Shown here: one piece after another, positions 7,321 through 13,254 of the stretch
How positions within the stretch are numbered: position 1 is the stretch's first letter
Layout of the letters: each line of letters starts with the position of its first letter
NCBI GenBank assembly: GCA_023434365.1
Contig: JAEYSV010000053.1
Coordinates: 1-13,498, forward strand
Length of the DNA stretch: 13,498 nucleotides
Source: Bacillota bacterium
Lineage (GTDB): Bacteria > Bacillota > Clostridia > Lachnospirales > Lachnospiraceae
Direction of reading: 5' to 3'
Notes under the pieces: generated by a model
Told to the model about the DNA's origin: nothing
Database searches by the model: none
What the model saw: the letters and a program-made list of their open reading frames with translations, nothing else
Program-made: the position numbers and the translations under genes

Positions 7321-7802
7321 AAGTAAAGGATCATATCATGTCAATGCAAGAAGATAATTATGTTAGTAATCCAAACTGTGAAATAATTGAGTATTTGCGG
7401 AATTATTTTCATATTGAAAAACAGGATTTGCGAACATATTCACCATTAACGTTAGCTTATATTGGAGATGGTATTTATGATATCATCATTCGTACCATCA
7501 TTGTTACGAAGAAAAATGCGCCGGTGAATCGTTTGCATAAAGAGGTAAGTCAACTTGTAAAAGCCAATGCTCAAATGAGAATGATTCATGCTATTGAGAG
7601 TATCTTGACAGAAGAGGAGCTAGGGATTTATAAGCGCGGGCGTAATGCGAAGAGCTTTACTTCTGCCAAAAATGCCAGCATTACTGAGTATCGGATTGCA
7701 ACAGGTTTGGAGGCTTTAATTGGTTATCTATATCTTGATAACCGATTTAACCGAATTGTAGAGCTAATAGAATATGGAATCAATCATTTGGATAAAGAGT
7801 AG
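7305..7802 (+). CDS. mrnC: Mini-ribonuclease III (MrnC)
   Basis: A dimeric RNase III-type nuclease without a double-stranded RNA-binding domain; in Bacillus it trims the ends of 23S rRNA precursor. The protein shows SPLTLAYIGDGIYD (46-59) with catalytic D55, KANAQMRMIHAI (86-97), YKRGRNAKSFTSAKNASITEYRIATGLEALIGYLYL (109-144) and catalytic E136. At 165 residues it is slightly long. ATG 7305 has AGAAGGGG 4 nt upstream and overlaps cysS; ATG 7338 with AAAGGA (7325-7330) 7 nt upstream would give 154 residues and is equally likely. The gene order cysS-mrnC-rlmB is the one found in Bacillus and clostridia. Confidence 0.93.
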   Translation: MEKSVEVKDHIMSMQEDNYVSNPNCEIIEYLRNYFHIEKQDLRTYSPLTLAYIGDGIYDIIIRTIIVTKKNAPVNRLHKEVSQLVKANAQMRMIHAIESILTEEELGIYKRGRNAKSFTSAKNASITEYRIATGLEALIGYLYLDNRFNRIVELIEYGINHLDKE

Positions 7803-7834
7803 GAAGGTTGCATAGCGCAACAGATAGGAGCAAC

Positions 7835-8575
7835 ATGAGATACGAAGAATTAACAATAGAGGGAAGAAATGCGGTACTAGAAGCATTTCGTGCAAAGAAA
7901 CCAATTGATCGACTATTTATACTGGACGGTTGCCAGGATGGTCCAATTAAGTCCATTATCCGTGAGGCAAAAAAGGGAGATACCATTATTACCTTTGTGG
8001 CTAAGGAAAGATTAGACCAGATCTCTGAGACAGGGAAGCATCAAGGGGTGATTGCATATGCTGCTGCCTACGAATATGCTGAGATAGAAGATATGTTTGA
8101 ATTAGCGAAAGAGAAAGGCGAGTCCCCATTTCTTATCTTACTTGATAATATTGAGGATCCCCACAATCTTGGAGCAATGATAAGAACTGCGAATCAGGCG
8201 GGGGCTCACGGTATTATTATTCCAAAAAGGCGTGCAGTAGGGCTTACCGCAACGGTAGCCAAAACAAGTGCAGGAGCAATTAACTATGTGCCAGTTGCCA
8301 AAGTGACGAATCTTGTTCAGACAATTGAGGAGTTAAAGGAACGTGGAGTTTGGTTTGTATGTGCGGATATGGACGGAGAACTCATGTATCGCCTTGATCT
8401 AACTGGTCCGATTGGAGTAGTGATTGGCAGTGAAGGCGAAGGGGTTAGCAGATTAGTAAAAGAAAAATGCGATTTCGTAGCATCGATACCGATGAAAGGG
8501 GATATAGATTCTTTAAATGCTTCCGTAGCAATGGGAATTTTGTCCTATGAAATTGTAAGACAAAGGATGAAGTAA
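7835..8575 (+). CDS. rlmB: 23S rRNA 2'-O-methyltransferase (RlmB/TrmH family)
   Basis: SPOUT-class methyltransferase that uses S-adenosylmethionine to methylate a guanosine ribose of 23S rRNA. 246 residues from ATG 7835, chosen because AGGAG (7826-7830) precedes it; a TTG at 7808 in frame would add 9 non-conserved residues. A small substrate-binding domain (1-75) includes IEGRNAVLEAF. The knotted SPOUT domain carries the three family motifs: DNIEDPHNLGAMIRTA (104-119), VVIGSEGEGVSR (195-206) and IPMKGDIDSLNASVAMGI (218-235). A small hairpin (GTTGC 7807-7811 with GCAAC 7817-7821) sits just before the ribosome site. Substrate assignment to RlmB rather than another TrmH-like enzyme rests mainly on gene context. 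Confidence 0.9.
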   Translation: MRYEELTIEGRNAVLEAFRAKKPIDRLFILDGCQDGPIKSIIREAKKGDTIITFVAKERLDQISETGKHQGVIAYAAAYEYAEIEDMFELAKEKGESPFLILLDNIEDPHNLGAMIRTANQAGAHGIIIPKRRAVGLTATVAKTSAGAINYVPVAKVTNLVQTIEELKERGVWFVCADMDGELMYRLDLTGPIGVVIGSEGEGVSRLVKEKCDFVASIPMKGDIDSLNASVAMGILSYEIVRQRMK

Positions 8576-8576
8576 A

Positions 8577-9095
8577 TTGGCCAATGATTATCTAATTGTT
8601 GATGGTTATAATATTATTTTTGCCTGGGAAGAGTTGAGGGAACTTGCCAAGGTAAATCTAGAGGCTGCCAGAGCAAAACTGGCAGATATCCTCTGTAATT
8701 ATCAAGGTTTTGTAAAAGAAGGAGTCATTTTAGTCTTTGATGGTCATAAAACGAAGGGAAATCTGGGAAGCGTTATTGCTTACCATAATATTGATATTGT
8801 TTATACAAAAGAAGCTCAGTCGGCAGATACTTTTATTGAAGCAGTCGTGCAACAAAGAGGACGTCATAATCGAATTCGGGTAGCAACTAGTGACTACGCG
8901 GAACAGATTGTAATACTAGGACAAGGTGCCAGTCGTATATCGGCGAGAGAGCTTCAAATAGAAATAGAAGAAATAGAAAAACAGATTCGAAAAGAGTATA
9001 CTGAAAAATTAGTAACAAAACGGAATAGTTTACTGGATAACATATCTCCTGAGATGGCGAAAATATTAGAGCAGATGAGATTAAAGAAGGACTAA
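8577..9095 (+). CDS. rae1: NYN-domain ribonuclease, Rae1/YacP family
   Basis: In Bacillus subtilis Rae1 (YacP) enters the ribosomal A site and cuts certain mRNAs. This 172-residue protein has the NYN/PIN-like fold with acidic residues in the expected places: LIVDGYN (6-12, D9), ILVFDGH (51-57, D55), QSADTFIE (81-88, D84) and VATSDYAEQ (102-110, D106). The C-terminus (125-172) is a charged helix. The start is TTG at 8577, one base after the rlmB stop. No in-frame ATG lies nearby, and AAAGGATG (8563-8570) is 6 nt upstream. The order rlmB-rae1-sigH matches Bacillus. The precise cleavage role here is inferred from family and position. Confidence 0.88.
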   Translation: MANDYLIVDGYNIIFAWEELRELAKVNLEAARAKLADILCNYQGFVKEGVILVFDGHKTKGNLGSVIAYHNIDIVYTKEAQSADTFIEAVVQQRGRHNRIRVATSDYAEQIVILGQGASRISARELQIEIEEIEKQIRKEYTEKLVTKRNSLLDNISPEMAKILEQMRLKKD

Positions 9096-9163
9096 TTAGG
9101 AATCTATGAATATTAGCCAGTCTTGGGTAATCCAGTGATGAGTGTAAGTAAGGGAGCATGCTT

Positions 9164-9799
9164 ATGGGAGAATCGGTCTTTGCAAAGCAATCCGATGAGC
9201 AATTAATTAAGTTAATAAAAGAAGGTAACCGGGATGCGATGGACTGGTTATTGATGAAATACAAGTATCTGGTCAGGAGAAGGGCCAGAGCCTTGTTTTT
9301 AATCGGTGGAGATAAGGATGATTTGATACAGGAAGGAATGATCGGGCTCTATAAGGCGATTCAAGATTATGACCTGTCAATTGAAAGTGATTTTTCCTCA
9401 TTTTTAAGCCTATGTATCTTACGTCAAATGTATAGTGCAATTAAAATGCAAAACCGCAAGAAAAATTCTCCACTTAATAATTATATATCGCTGGATGCAC
9501 CGGTAAATGAGCAATCGGCAAGACAGATGGGAAAAGGGCTTTCATTGATTGATGTTATGTTTCCTGGCAATAGTCTGAACCCTGAAGAGCAGCTCATTGA
9601 TCAGGAAAATACGAAAATGCTAAAGCTTGCGTTGTCTCATCAATTAAGTTCATTAGAAAAAGAAGTGGTTATGCGTTATATTGATGGGGTTAAGTATACT
9701 CAGATTGCAAAAGAGCTGAATAAGTCTCCTAAAGCAATTGACAATGCGTTACATAGAATCAAAGTAAAGCTTACAAAAATAGTGAAAGAGATGCGCTAA
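9164..9799 (+). CDS. sigH: RNA polymerase sigma-H factor (Spo0H)
   Basis: Alternative sigma factor for transition-state and early sporulation genes. 211 residues from ATG 9164; AGGGAG (9151-9156) is 7 nt upstream of it but only 1 nt from ATG 9158, so 9164 is preferred. Region 2 is clear: MKYKYLVRRRARALFLIGGDKDDLIQEGMIGLYKAIQDYD, with the core-binding DDLIQEG, then ILRQMYSAIKMQNRKK. LNPEEQLI leads to region 4 with KYTQIAKELNKSPKAIDNALHRIKVKL, the helix-turn-helix that reads the -35. These match B. subtilis SigH closely, and the gene sits after rae1 as in Bacillus. This suggests a spore-former or recent descendant. The 62-nt gap before it shows no convincing separate promoter. Confidence 0.94.
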   Translation: MGESVFAKQSDEQLIKLIKEGNRDAMDWLLMKYKYLVRRRARALFLIGGDKDDLIQEGMIGLYKAIQDYDLSIESDFSSFLSLCILRQMYSAIKMQNRKKNSPLNNYISLDAPVNEQSARQMGKGLSLIDVMFPGNSLNPEEQLIDQENTKMLKLALSHQLSSLEKEVVMRYIDGVKYTQIAKELNKSPKAIDNALHRIKVKLTKIVKEMR

Positions 9800-9838
9800 G
9801 TGTAGTAAAATATTCCATCAAATTCCTGCAAAATGAGG

Positions 9839-9867
9839 TTGACAAATCAGATATCATTTTATAAAAT
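9839..9867 (+). promoter_or_regulatory. Promoter of the tRNA-Thr gene
   Basis: Consensus TTGACA (9839-9844), a 17-bp spacer and TAAAAT (9862-9867). The predicted start near 9874 lies about 9 nt before the mature tRNA, typical of a monocistronic tRNA gene. Confidence 0.8.
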
Positions 9868-9882
9868 AGGAAAGTATCAAGT

Positions 9883-9954
9883 GCTCCTTTGGCACAGTAG
9901 GTAGCGCGCTTCCATGGTAAGGAAGAGGTCGCCGGTTCAAATCCGGCAAGGAGC
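9883..9954 (+). tRNA. tRNA-Thr (anticodon GGT)
   Basis: Full cloverleaf. The acceptor GCTCCTT (9883-9889) pairs perfectly with AAGGAGC (9948-9954), and T 9955 is the discriminator. The anticodon stem CTTCC/GGAAG encloses loop ATGGTAA with anticodon GGT at 9916-9918, reading ACC/ACU. The T arm is GCCGG-TTCAAAT-CCGGC. CCA is not encoded. The D stem GCAC (9892-9895) with GCGC (9904-9907) has one A12-C23 mismatch; other D-loop landmarks (A14, G18, G19, A21) are present. Its 3' end borders the integrated element. Confidence 0.93.
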
Positions 9955-9960
9955 TTAGAT
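9931..9960. other. Probable attL attachment site at the tRNA 3' end
   Basis: The integrase gene converges on the tRNA-Thr and stops 63 nt beyond it. This is the standard layout when a tyrosine integrase uses the T-arm/3' end of a tRNA as its target and restores the gene with element DNA. The exact core cannot be set because the matching right-end copy is not in the window; no second copy of the tRNA 3' sequence occurs before 13498. Confidence 0.45.
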
Positions 9961-9973
9961 TTTTCAGTGCTTA

Positions 9974-10030
9974 GCGTGTAATATAGAGTTGTCAGTTCAA
10001 TGTTTAATTCAATGACTCTATTTTACACGC
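9974..10030. terminator. Long inverted repeat over the integrase 3' end
   Basis: Left arm 9974-9992 and right arm 10012-10030 pair through 15 Watson-Crick pairs plus one internal T-T mismatch, then wobble pairs, with a roughly 20-nt loop. The right arm contains the integrase stop codon. It lies between the rightward tRNA and the leftward integrase, so it may stop transcription from both sides. Only a short TTTAATAATTT follows on the plus strand, and no T-run on the minus strand. An alternative is a recombination-related structure at the element end. Confidence 0.5.
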
Positions 10031-11115
10031 TTTAATAATTTATTATTATAACTTGATATTGTATTTTTATACATCTGCTTATCGACGTGAGAGTAATTGT
10101 CTAAAGTAGTACGGACAGTTGAGTGTCTAAGTATTTCAGATACTATTTTAGGATTAACACCACTTCTCATTAAGTTTGTTCCAAGACTATGCCTTGCGGT
10201 ATAAATACTAACAATTTCAAGATTATTTTTCTTTAGTATTTTTTTGAAAGTTTTACATATAAAATCAGGTGTCATGGGCCTGAAATCAGGAAGCAAGCAA
10301 TTTATAAAACTATCAGCTGGCATTTTTTTATTTGAAGATTTGTATAGTAATTCTTGTTCTAATCTATGTTTCTCTAATTTCTTTTCTAATAATACATCTA
10401 TATAAACCTCATTATGTGCATTGCTATTTTTTAAATCAGTAAGATTTCTTTTGACATCAATACCGACTTCAGGGACAAAACTATCTCCATACCAGTCACA
10501 CCATCTTAAACCACACACTTCGCCAGGTCGCATTCCAGTTGAAAATAAAATCAGAAAAGCCATATAACAAGGTGATTCTTTAACGTCACGTAACTTCAGA
10601 AAATTACTTATTTCATTTTCTGACCAAGTTACATGGCGTTTTTTCTTTATTCCGGGCTTTTTGATTGAAGCACAAGGATTATAATTTAGTTGTTTCATTA
10701 ATATGGCAAAATCAAATATCATTTTTAGTATACTCATTACTTTGCTTATTGTTGCAGGGGATTGATTAAGGGAAAGCATAAAGTCGGTTATATCAATCGG
10801 CTCTATATCTTTTACTAGTTTATCGCTAAATACTGGCTCAATATAAGCTTCATAACATGCTCTATTAGTGCGGTATGTGGTTGTGGCGACTGTTTTTTCT
10901 CTCATTGCTAACCAACGCTCTGAAATAAAACTAAAGGATTCCTTAGTATATATTTTGTGGTTATTATTAATTACGCTTTTTCTAAGTTCAAGCTCAGCTA
11001 ATTGAGCATCTGATTTTTTTTCAAACCCTTTTGACCACTCATATTCTTGCTTATCATTAATTCTTCCAAGGTAAACAGCTGCATACCACTTCCCATTTTT
11101 TTTATGAATTGACAT
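10018..11115 (-). CDS. int: Tyrosine recombinase integrase
   Basis: 365 residues from ATG 11115, chosen because AAAGGAGA (11121-11128, minus strand) lies 6 nt upstream; an earlier in-frame ATG run at 11148 has no ribosome site. Layout: an N-terminal arm-binding AP2-like segment (IHKKNGKWYAAVYLGR), a SAM-like core-binding domain (about 60-145), then the catalytic domain. Catalytic residues: R196 in STGMRPGEVCGLRW, R308-H309 in YTARHSLGTNLM, H331 in ILRHSTVRTTLDNY, and nucleophile Y341. The first His of the common H-x-x-R-H box is Tyr 305, a known variation. It integrates and, with an excisionase, excises the element, here at the adjacent tRNA-Thr. It is the last gene of the leftward repressor-protease-integrase group. 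Confidence 0.94.
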   Translation of the reverse strand: MSIHKKNGKWYAAVYLGRINDKQEYEWSKGFEKKSDAQLAELELRKSVINNNHKIYTKESFSFISERWLAMREKTVATTTYRTNRACYEAYIEPVFSDKLVKDIEPIDITDFMLSLNQSPATISKVMSILKMIFDFAILMKQLNYNPCASIKKPGIKKKRHVTWSENEISNFLKLRDVKESPCYMAFLILFSTGMRPGEVCGLRWCDWYGDSFVPEVGIDVKRNLTDLKNSNAHNEVYIDVLLEKKLEKHRLEQELLYKSSNKKMPADSFINCLLPDFRPMTPDFICKTFKKILKKNNLEIVSIYTARHSLGTNLMRSGVNPKIVSEILRHSTVRTTLDNYSHVDKQMYKNTISSYNNKLLKRVK

Positions 11116-11149
11116 AAGAATCTCCTTTCTAAATAAAGACATCATCACA

Positions 11150-11767
11150 CTAACGATTAACTATATCAGCAAATGATAAATCTTGCTCTAAACAATAAGA
11201 ATATAATTCAATATCTTTTTTGTGGTTTAGCCAAATATATTTATCTTTTGCTGATGGATTAAAAAACCATTTTTTAGACAGTGTATTCATTCTTTTTAAA
11301 GCCGCTTCCTCTGAAACTCCAAAGACATCCATAATAGTTGAACAGTCCAATTTGAAATGGGAACTTGCCTGTCTTAAAGTATACTCAGGCATTAACAGTT
11401 GAGCAGCAAAAAAATGCGCTTCTACTTCTTCTAGATCTTCGTCTTTATTATGGTTTAAATAAATGTGCCCAATCTCATGAGCCCTAGTCCAGTTCAAGTG
11501 TTCTTTGCACTGGGGCTTGTCATTATGCAATATAAAATAAAACTCCCCATATTTTATAGTACAACCATCGACAAGACATTGATTTGCTTTTGAAATAAAG
11601 TCTGTTAATTTGGTATCGGTAGCTTCACAATACTCTTGAATAGAAAAAAAGTATATTTTTTTGCTAAATATTAGTGTTGTAACATCAAGCCGCGTTGATA
11701 TAAAACTCTGCTTAAATAATAGGTCATTTGCCAGCTTAATACATTTATCAAAATCGGGTCTTATCAA
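11150..11767 (-). CDS. ImmA/IrrE-family metallopeptidase
   Basis: 205 residues starting at TTG 11767, set by AAGGAGG (11776-11782, minus strand) 8 nt upstream. The zinc protease motif HEIGH is at 97-101 (in RAHEIGHIYLNH), with the third ligand probably E116 in EVEAHFFAAQLLMPEY, the typical ImmA signature. The N-terminal 80 residues and the C-terminal 60 are variable. In ICEBs1 and many phages the ImmA protease cleaves the partner ImmR repressor and so triggers excision. Here it lies 35 nt downstream of the cI-like repressor gene, so that repressor is the likely target. The integrase frame follows within 40 nt, pointing to one transcript. Confidence 0.92.
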   Translation of the reverse strand: MIRPDFDKCIKLANDLLFKQSFISTRLDVTTLIFSKKIYFFSIQEYCEATDTKLTDFISKANQCLVDGCTIKYGEFYFILHNDKPQCKEHLNWTRAHEIGHIYLNHNKDEDLEEVEAHFFAAQLLMPEYTLRQASSHFKLDCSTIMDVFGVSEEAALKRMNTLSKKWFFNPSAKDKYIWLNHKKDIELYSYCLEQDLSFADIVNR

Positions 11768-11802
11768 ACACTAGTCCTCCTTAGTAATTACTCATAAAGA
11801 TC

Positions 11803-12159
11803 CTATTTAATTCCTTTTGCTTTTAAGAATATATCAATTGTTGATTCAAATTGCTTCAGAATTAAATCTTTCTCTTCGGTAGTAGCATCTTGAGCTTTTC
11901 TGCAAAGCATCAAAATTTTGCGTTCTGTTAAATCTTTTGCTTCATATTCATTTTTTCTTTCTTCTTTAGTCTCCTCTCCCATAAGGTAATCAATTGTGAC
12001 ACCAAAGTAATTTGCTAGTATTTTCGCAGTATCGGCTGCTAATTTACTATTATTCTTTTTCCAAGAATAAAGTGTTGTTTGAGATATACCAGTATCTTTA
12101 GATACTTTATATATGGTATATCCATATTTTTGTAGAAGTTGCTCAAAAATTTCGTACAT
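11803..12159 (-). CDS. cI/ImmR-like HTH repressor
   Basis: 118 residues from ATG 12159, set by AAAGGAG (12168-12174, minus strand) 8 nt upstream; an earlier in-frame ATG at 12192 would lie inside an operator box and lacks a ribosome site. The N-terminal XRE-type helix-turn-helix is at about 5-60: YTIYKVSKDTGISQTTLYSWKK, then LAADTAKILANYFGVTIDYLMG. The C-terminal part (about 70-118) is helical and charged, likely for dimerisation and ImmA recognition. There is no LexA-type self-cleavage domain, which fits induction by the separate protease next door. It probably holds the element silent by binding the box array at 12192-12351. It is closely related to the small protein encoded divergently at 12387. 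Confidence 0.9.
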   Translation of the reverse strand: MYEIFEQLLQKYGYTIYKVSKDTGISQTTLYSWKKNNSKLAADTAKILANYFGVTIDYLMGEETKEERKNEYEAKDLTERKILMLCRKAQDATTEEKDLILKQFESTIDIFLKAKGIK

Positions 12160-12180
12160 TGTTTGTACTCCTTTCACAAA

Positions 12181-12222
12181 AATATAGCACAACGATAAAA
12201 CGTAGTATTATTTCATTGACAA
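12181..12222 (-). promoter_or_regulatory. Possible leftward repressor promoter
   Basis: Two readings on the minus strand. TTGTCA (12222-12217) with TTTATC 17 bp on (12199-12194) would overlap box 1. Alternatively TGCTATATT (12189-12181) is an extended -10. The TTGTCA shares its bases with the rightward TTGACA, so the two divergent promoters would be back to back. Confidence 0.4.
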
Positions 12223-12351
12223 TAACGAAAATACGTGGTAGAGTAAATACAACGATTAATCGTAGTAAATGAAAAAAGTCTACTATTTAACGTGCTACTA
12301 AAATTCGTGTTACTATGACTGACAAGCAAAGTATAACGTATTTACGTAGTA
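12192..12351. promoter_or_regulatory. Six-copy operator array of the lysogeny switch
   Basis: Six 16-bp boxes in the same orientation start at 12192, 12225, 12252, 12282, 12297 and 12336. By alignment the consensus is AC(G/T)(A/T), five A/T, CGT(A/G)NTA. Columns A1, C2, C10, G11, T12, T15 and A16 are identical in all six. The core is palindromic (ACGATTAATCGT in box 3), and box 3 extends to a 20-bp near-palindrome at 12248-12267. Box 1 covers the leftward -10 candidate. Box 2 lies between the -35 and -10 of the rightward promoter. Boxes 3-6 lie further downstream in the leader. The likely binders are the two related HTH proteins encoded on either side. Confidence 0.8.
12216..12244 (+). promoter_or_regulatory. 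Rightward early promoter of the element
   Basis: TTGACA (12216-12221), a 17-bp spacer and TAGAGT (12239-12244). The spacer is almost filled by operator box 2, so a bound repressor would block polymerase. Predicted start is near 12251, with a leader of about 135 nt before the Cro-like gene. Confidence 0.6.
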
Positions 12352-12373
12352 ATTTCAAGAGGAAAATAAAGAT

Positions 12374-12380
12374 GGGAGGT
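12374..12380 (+). promoter_or_regulatory. Ribosome site fixing a TTG start
   Basis: GGGAGGT lies 6 nt before TTG 12387. The upstream in-frame ATGs at 12315 and 12372 either lack a ribosome site or overlap this one. Confidence 0.75.
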
Positions 12381-12386
12381 ATTTTT

Positions 12387-12572
12387 TTGTATTTAAAAAT
12401 CGACAAATTACTTAAAGAGAGGGGTATAACTCAGTATAAATTATCAAAAGATACAGGGATAAGCCAATCTTGTTTAAGTGATTGGAAGAGGGGAATAGCT
12501 AATCCAAAATTAGATAAGTTAATAATTTTGGCAAAATATTTTGATGTAGACGTTCAATACTTTTTAGATTAA
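12387..12572 (+). CDS. Cro-like small HTH regulator
   Basis: 61 residues from TTG 12387. Starting there, the protein aligns end to end with the leftward repressor's DNA-binding domain: YLKIDKLLKERGITQYKLSKDTGISQSCLSDWKRG against YEIFEQLLQKYGYTIYKVSKDTGISQTTLYSWKKN. Both share the SKDTGISQ recognition region and the final A-K/N-YF-V-YF/L pattern. It is only an XRE-type helix-turn-helix with no extra domain, the size of a Cro protein. First gene of the rightward transcript, whose leader carries four operator boxes. Probably an antagonist binding the same boxes and allowing excision. Cro function is inferred from position and relatedness. Confidence 0.85.
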   Translation: MYLKIDKLLKERGITQYKLSKDTGISQSCLSDWKRGIANPKLDKLIILAKYFDVDVQYFLD

Positions 12573-12582
12573 GAGGTGCTTA

Positions 12583-12750
12583 ATGAGAGAATTAATGCCA
12601 GTAAATACTGTTGATGAGGTCGCAGCTTACTTGAAAGTGAGTCCAACAACTGTATATCGACTAGTAAGCCGCAGAGAGTTAAAAAGTATCAAAGCACTTG
12701 GAAAAACTAGAATAACAAAGGAAGCAGTTTTAGAGTTGATACATCAATGA
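12583..12750 (+). CDS. Excisionase-like MerR/HTH_17 DNA-binding protein
   Basis: 55 residues starting at ATG 12583 with AGAGGTG (12572-12578) 4 nt upstream, 10 nt after the Cro-like stop. The sequence VNTVDEVAAYLKVSPTTVYRLVSRRELKSIKALGKTRITKEAVLELI is a complete winged helix-turn-helix of the helix_turn_helix_17/excisionase type: a recognition helix at SPTTVYRLVSR, then a wing with G-K-T-R-I. Such proteins bend DNA at attachment sites and direct integrase to excise, or act as small regulators. Position in the early rightward operon of an element carrying an integrase favours an excisionase role. No gene symbol is given because Xis function is not proven by sequence. Confidence 0.85.
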   Translation: MRELMPVNTVDEVAAYLKVSPTTVYRLVSRRELKSIKALGKTRITKEAVLELIHQ

Positions 12751-12842
12751 TATTAGTGATTCAAGGAGAATAAGGCGAAAAGTAGTGAATGAAACAATAA
12801 CAGAAAGTACAACATATATCATCATAAATAAGAGGTGATGAT

Positions 12843-13007
12843 ATGAAAAAAAGTGAAAAAATCAATATTGTTAATTACATTACTATAGGCGGAAAGAAAA
12901 TTAACATGGAGACACTAAGTGATGAAGAAAAAAGAGAAATAGCAATACGGCTTAACGACATTGCTTTGACAGCTGCTGGATATGTACGTATAGATGAAAC
13001 TGCTTAG
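12843..13007 (+). CDS. Small hypothetical protein of the element
   Basis: 54 residues (MKKSEKINIVNYITIGGKKINMETLSDEEKREIAIRLNDIALTAAGYVRIDETA). AGAGGTG (12831-12837) lies 5 nt before the ATG, the same ribosome site type as its neighbours. It has no Cys, no signal peptide and no membrane segment. A short beta-like start (NYITIGGKKIN) leads to a helix with DEEKREIAIRLNDIAL. The length and GGKKI...LSDEEKREIAIRLND pattern resemble small unknown proteins near the control region of clostridial prophages and ICEs. I cannot assign a function. Its stop codon lies in a hairpin loop (12998-13013). Confidence 0.75.
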   Translation: MKKSEKINIVNYITIGGKKINMETLSDEEKREIAIRLNDIALTAAGYVRIDETA

Positions 13008-13013
13008 GCAGTT
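12998..13013 (+). promoter_or_regulatory. Hairpin with stop codon in the loop
   Basis: AACTGC (12998-13003) pairs perfectly with GCAGTT (13008-13013); the 4-nt loop TTAG contains the stop TAG (13005-13007) of the preceding ORF. No T-run follows. Possible translation-termination or reinitiation structure; see the similar hairpin at 13198. Confidence 0.5.
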
Positions 13014-13038
13014 AACAAATGACAAGCATTGATGGACT

Positions 13039-13043
13039 GGAGG
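13039..13043 (+). promoter_or_regulatory. Ribosome site deciding an internal start
   Basis: GGAGG lies 8 nt before ATG 13052, whereas ATG 13019 in the same frame has only a poor AGGCA upstream. This favours the shorter product. Confidence 0.6.
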
Positions 13044-13051
13044 CAAAAGAT

Positions 13052-13207
13052 ATGGAAATAAGATATCGAGATGGAAATGCAGAAATAACAATTAAAGACG
13101 ATTGTTGCGTGAAAACAGCAGAGGAAGTCGAACAGATCTTAAAAAACATAGCAGAGATATATGTTAGAGCTGTAATGAAAAAAGCAATGGAAGATAAAAC
13201 CTCGTAA
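13052..13207 (+). CDS. Small hypothetical protein with a CC motif
   Basis: 51 residues from ATG 13052, chosen for its ribosome site; starting at ATG 13019 would add 11 residues. The sequence starts MEIRYRDGNAEITIKDDCCVKTAEEVEQILKNIAE and ends with a basic-acidic helix. A beta-hairpin-like N-terminus, two adjacent Cys and a long amphipathic helix are visible, with no signal or membrane segment. It is unrecognised. It sits in the same early operon, and its stop codon is again in a hairpin loop (13198-13213). Confidence 0.7.
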   Translation: MEIRYRDGNAEITIKDDCCVKTAEEVEQILKNIAEIYVRAVMKKAMEDKTS

Positions 13208-13213
13208 GAGGTT
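13198..13213 (+). promoter_or_regulatory. Second hairpin with stop codon in the loop
   Basis: AACCTC (13198-13203) pairs perfectly with GAGGTT (13208-13213). The loop is GTAA, a GNRA tetraloop, and contains the stop TAA (13205-13207). It lies exactly 200 nt after the hairpin at 12998, with the same arm and loop lengths. No T-run follows. Confidence 0.5.
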
Positions 13214-13254
13214 AATTGGTAGGACAAGCACTAAAAGAATAGAGGTGAGAAGAG

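Noticed and set aside
12315..12386. Longer start at ATG 12315 or 12372 for the Cro-like protein.
   Set aside because: The extra residues overlap operator box 6 and the ribosome site, and do not align with the paralogous repressor.
12785..12838. 17-codon ORF from GTG 12785.
   Set aside because: The ribosome site is weak and badly spaced; more likely a repeat remnant.
13012..13227. 71-codon open frame on the minus strand.
   Set aside because: It is antisense to small ORFs with good ribosome sites and has no support of its own.
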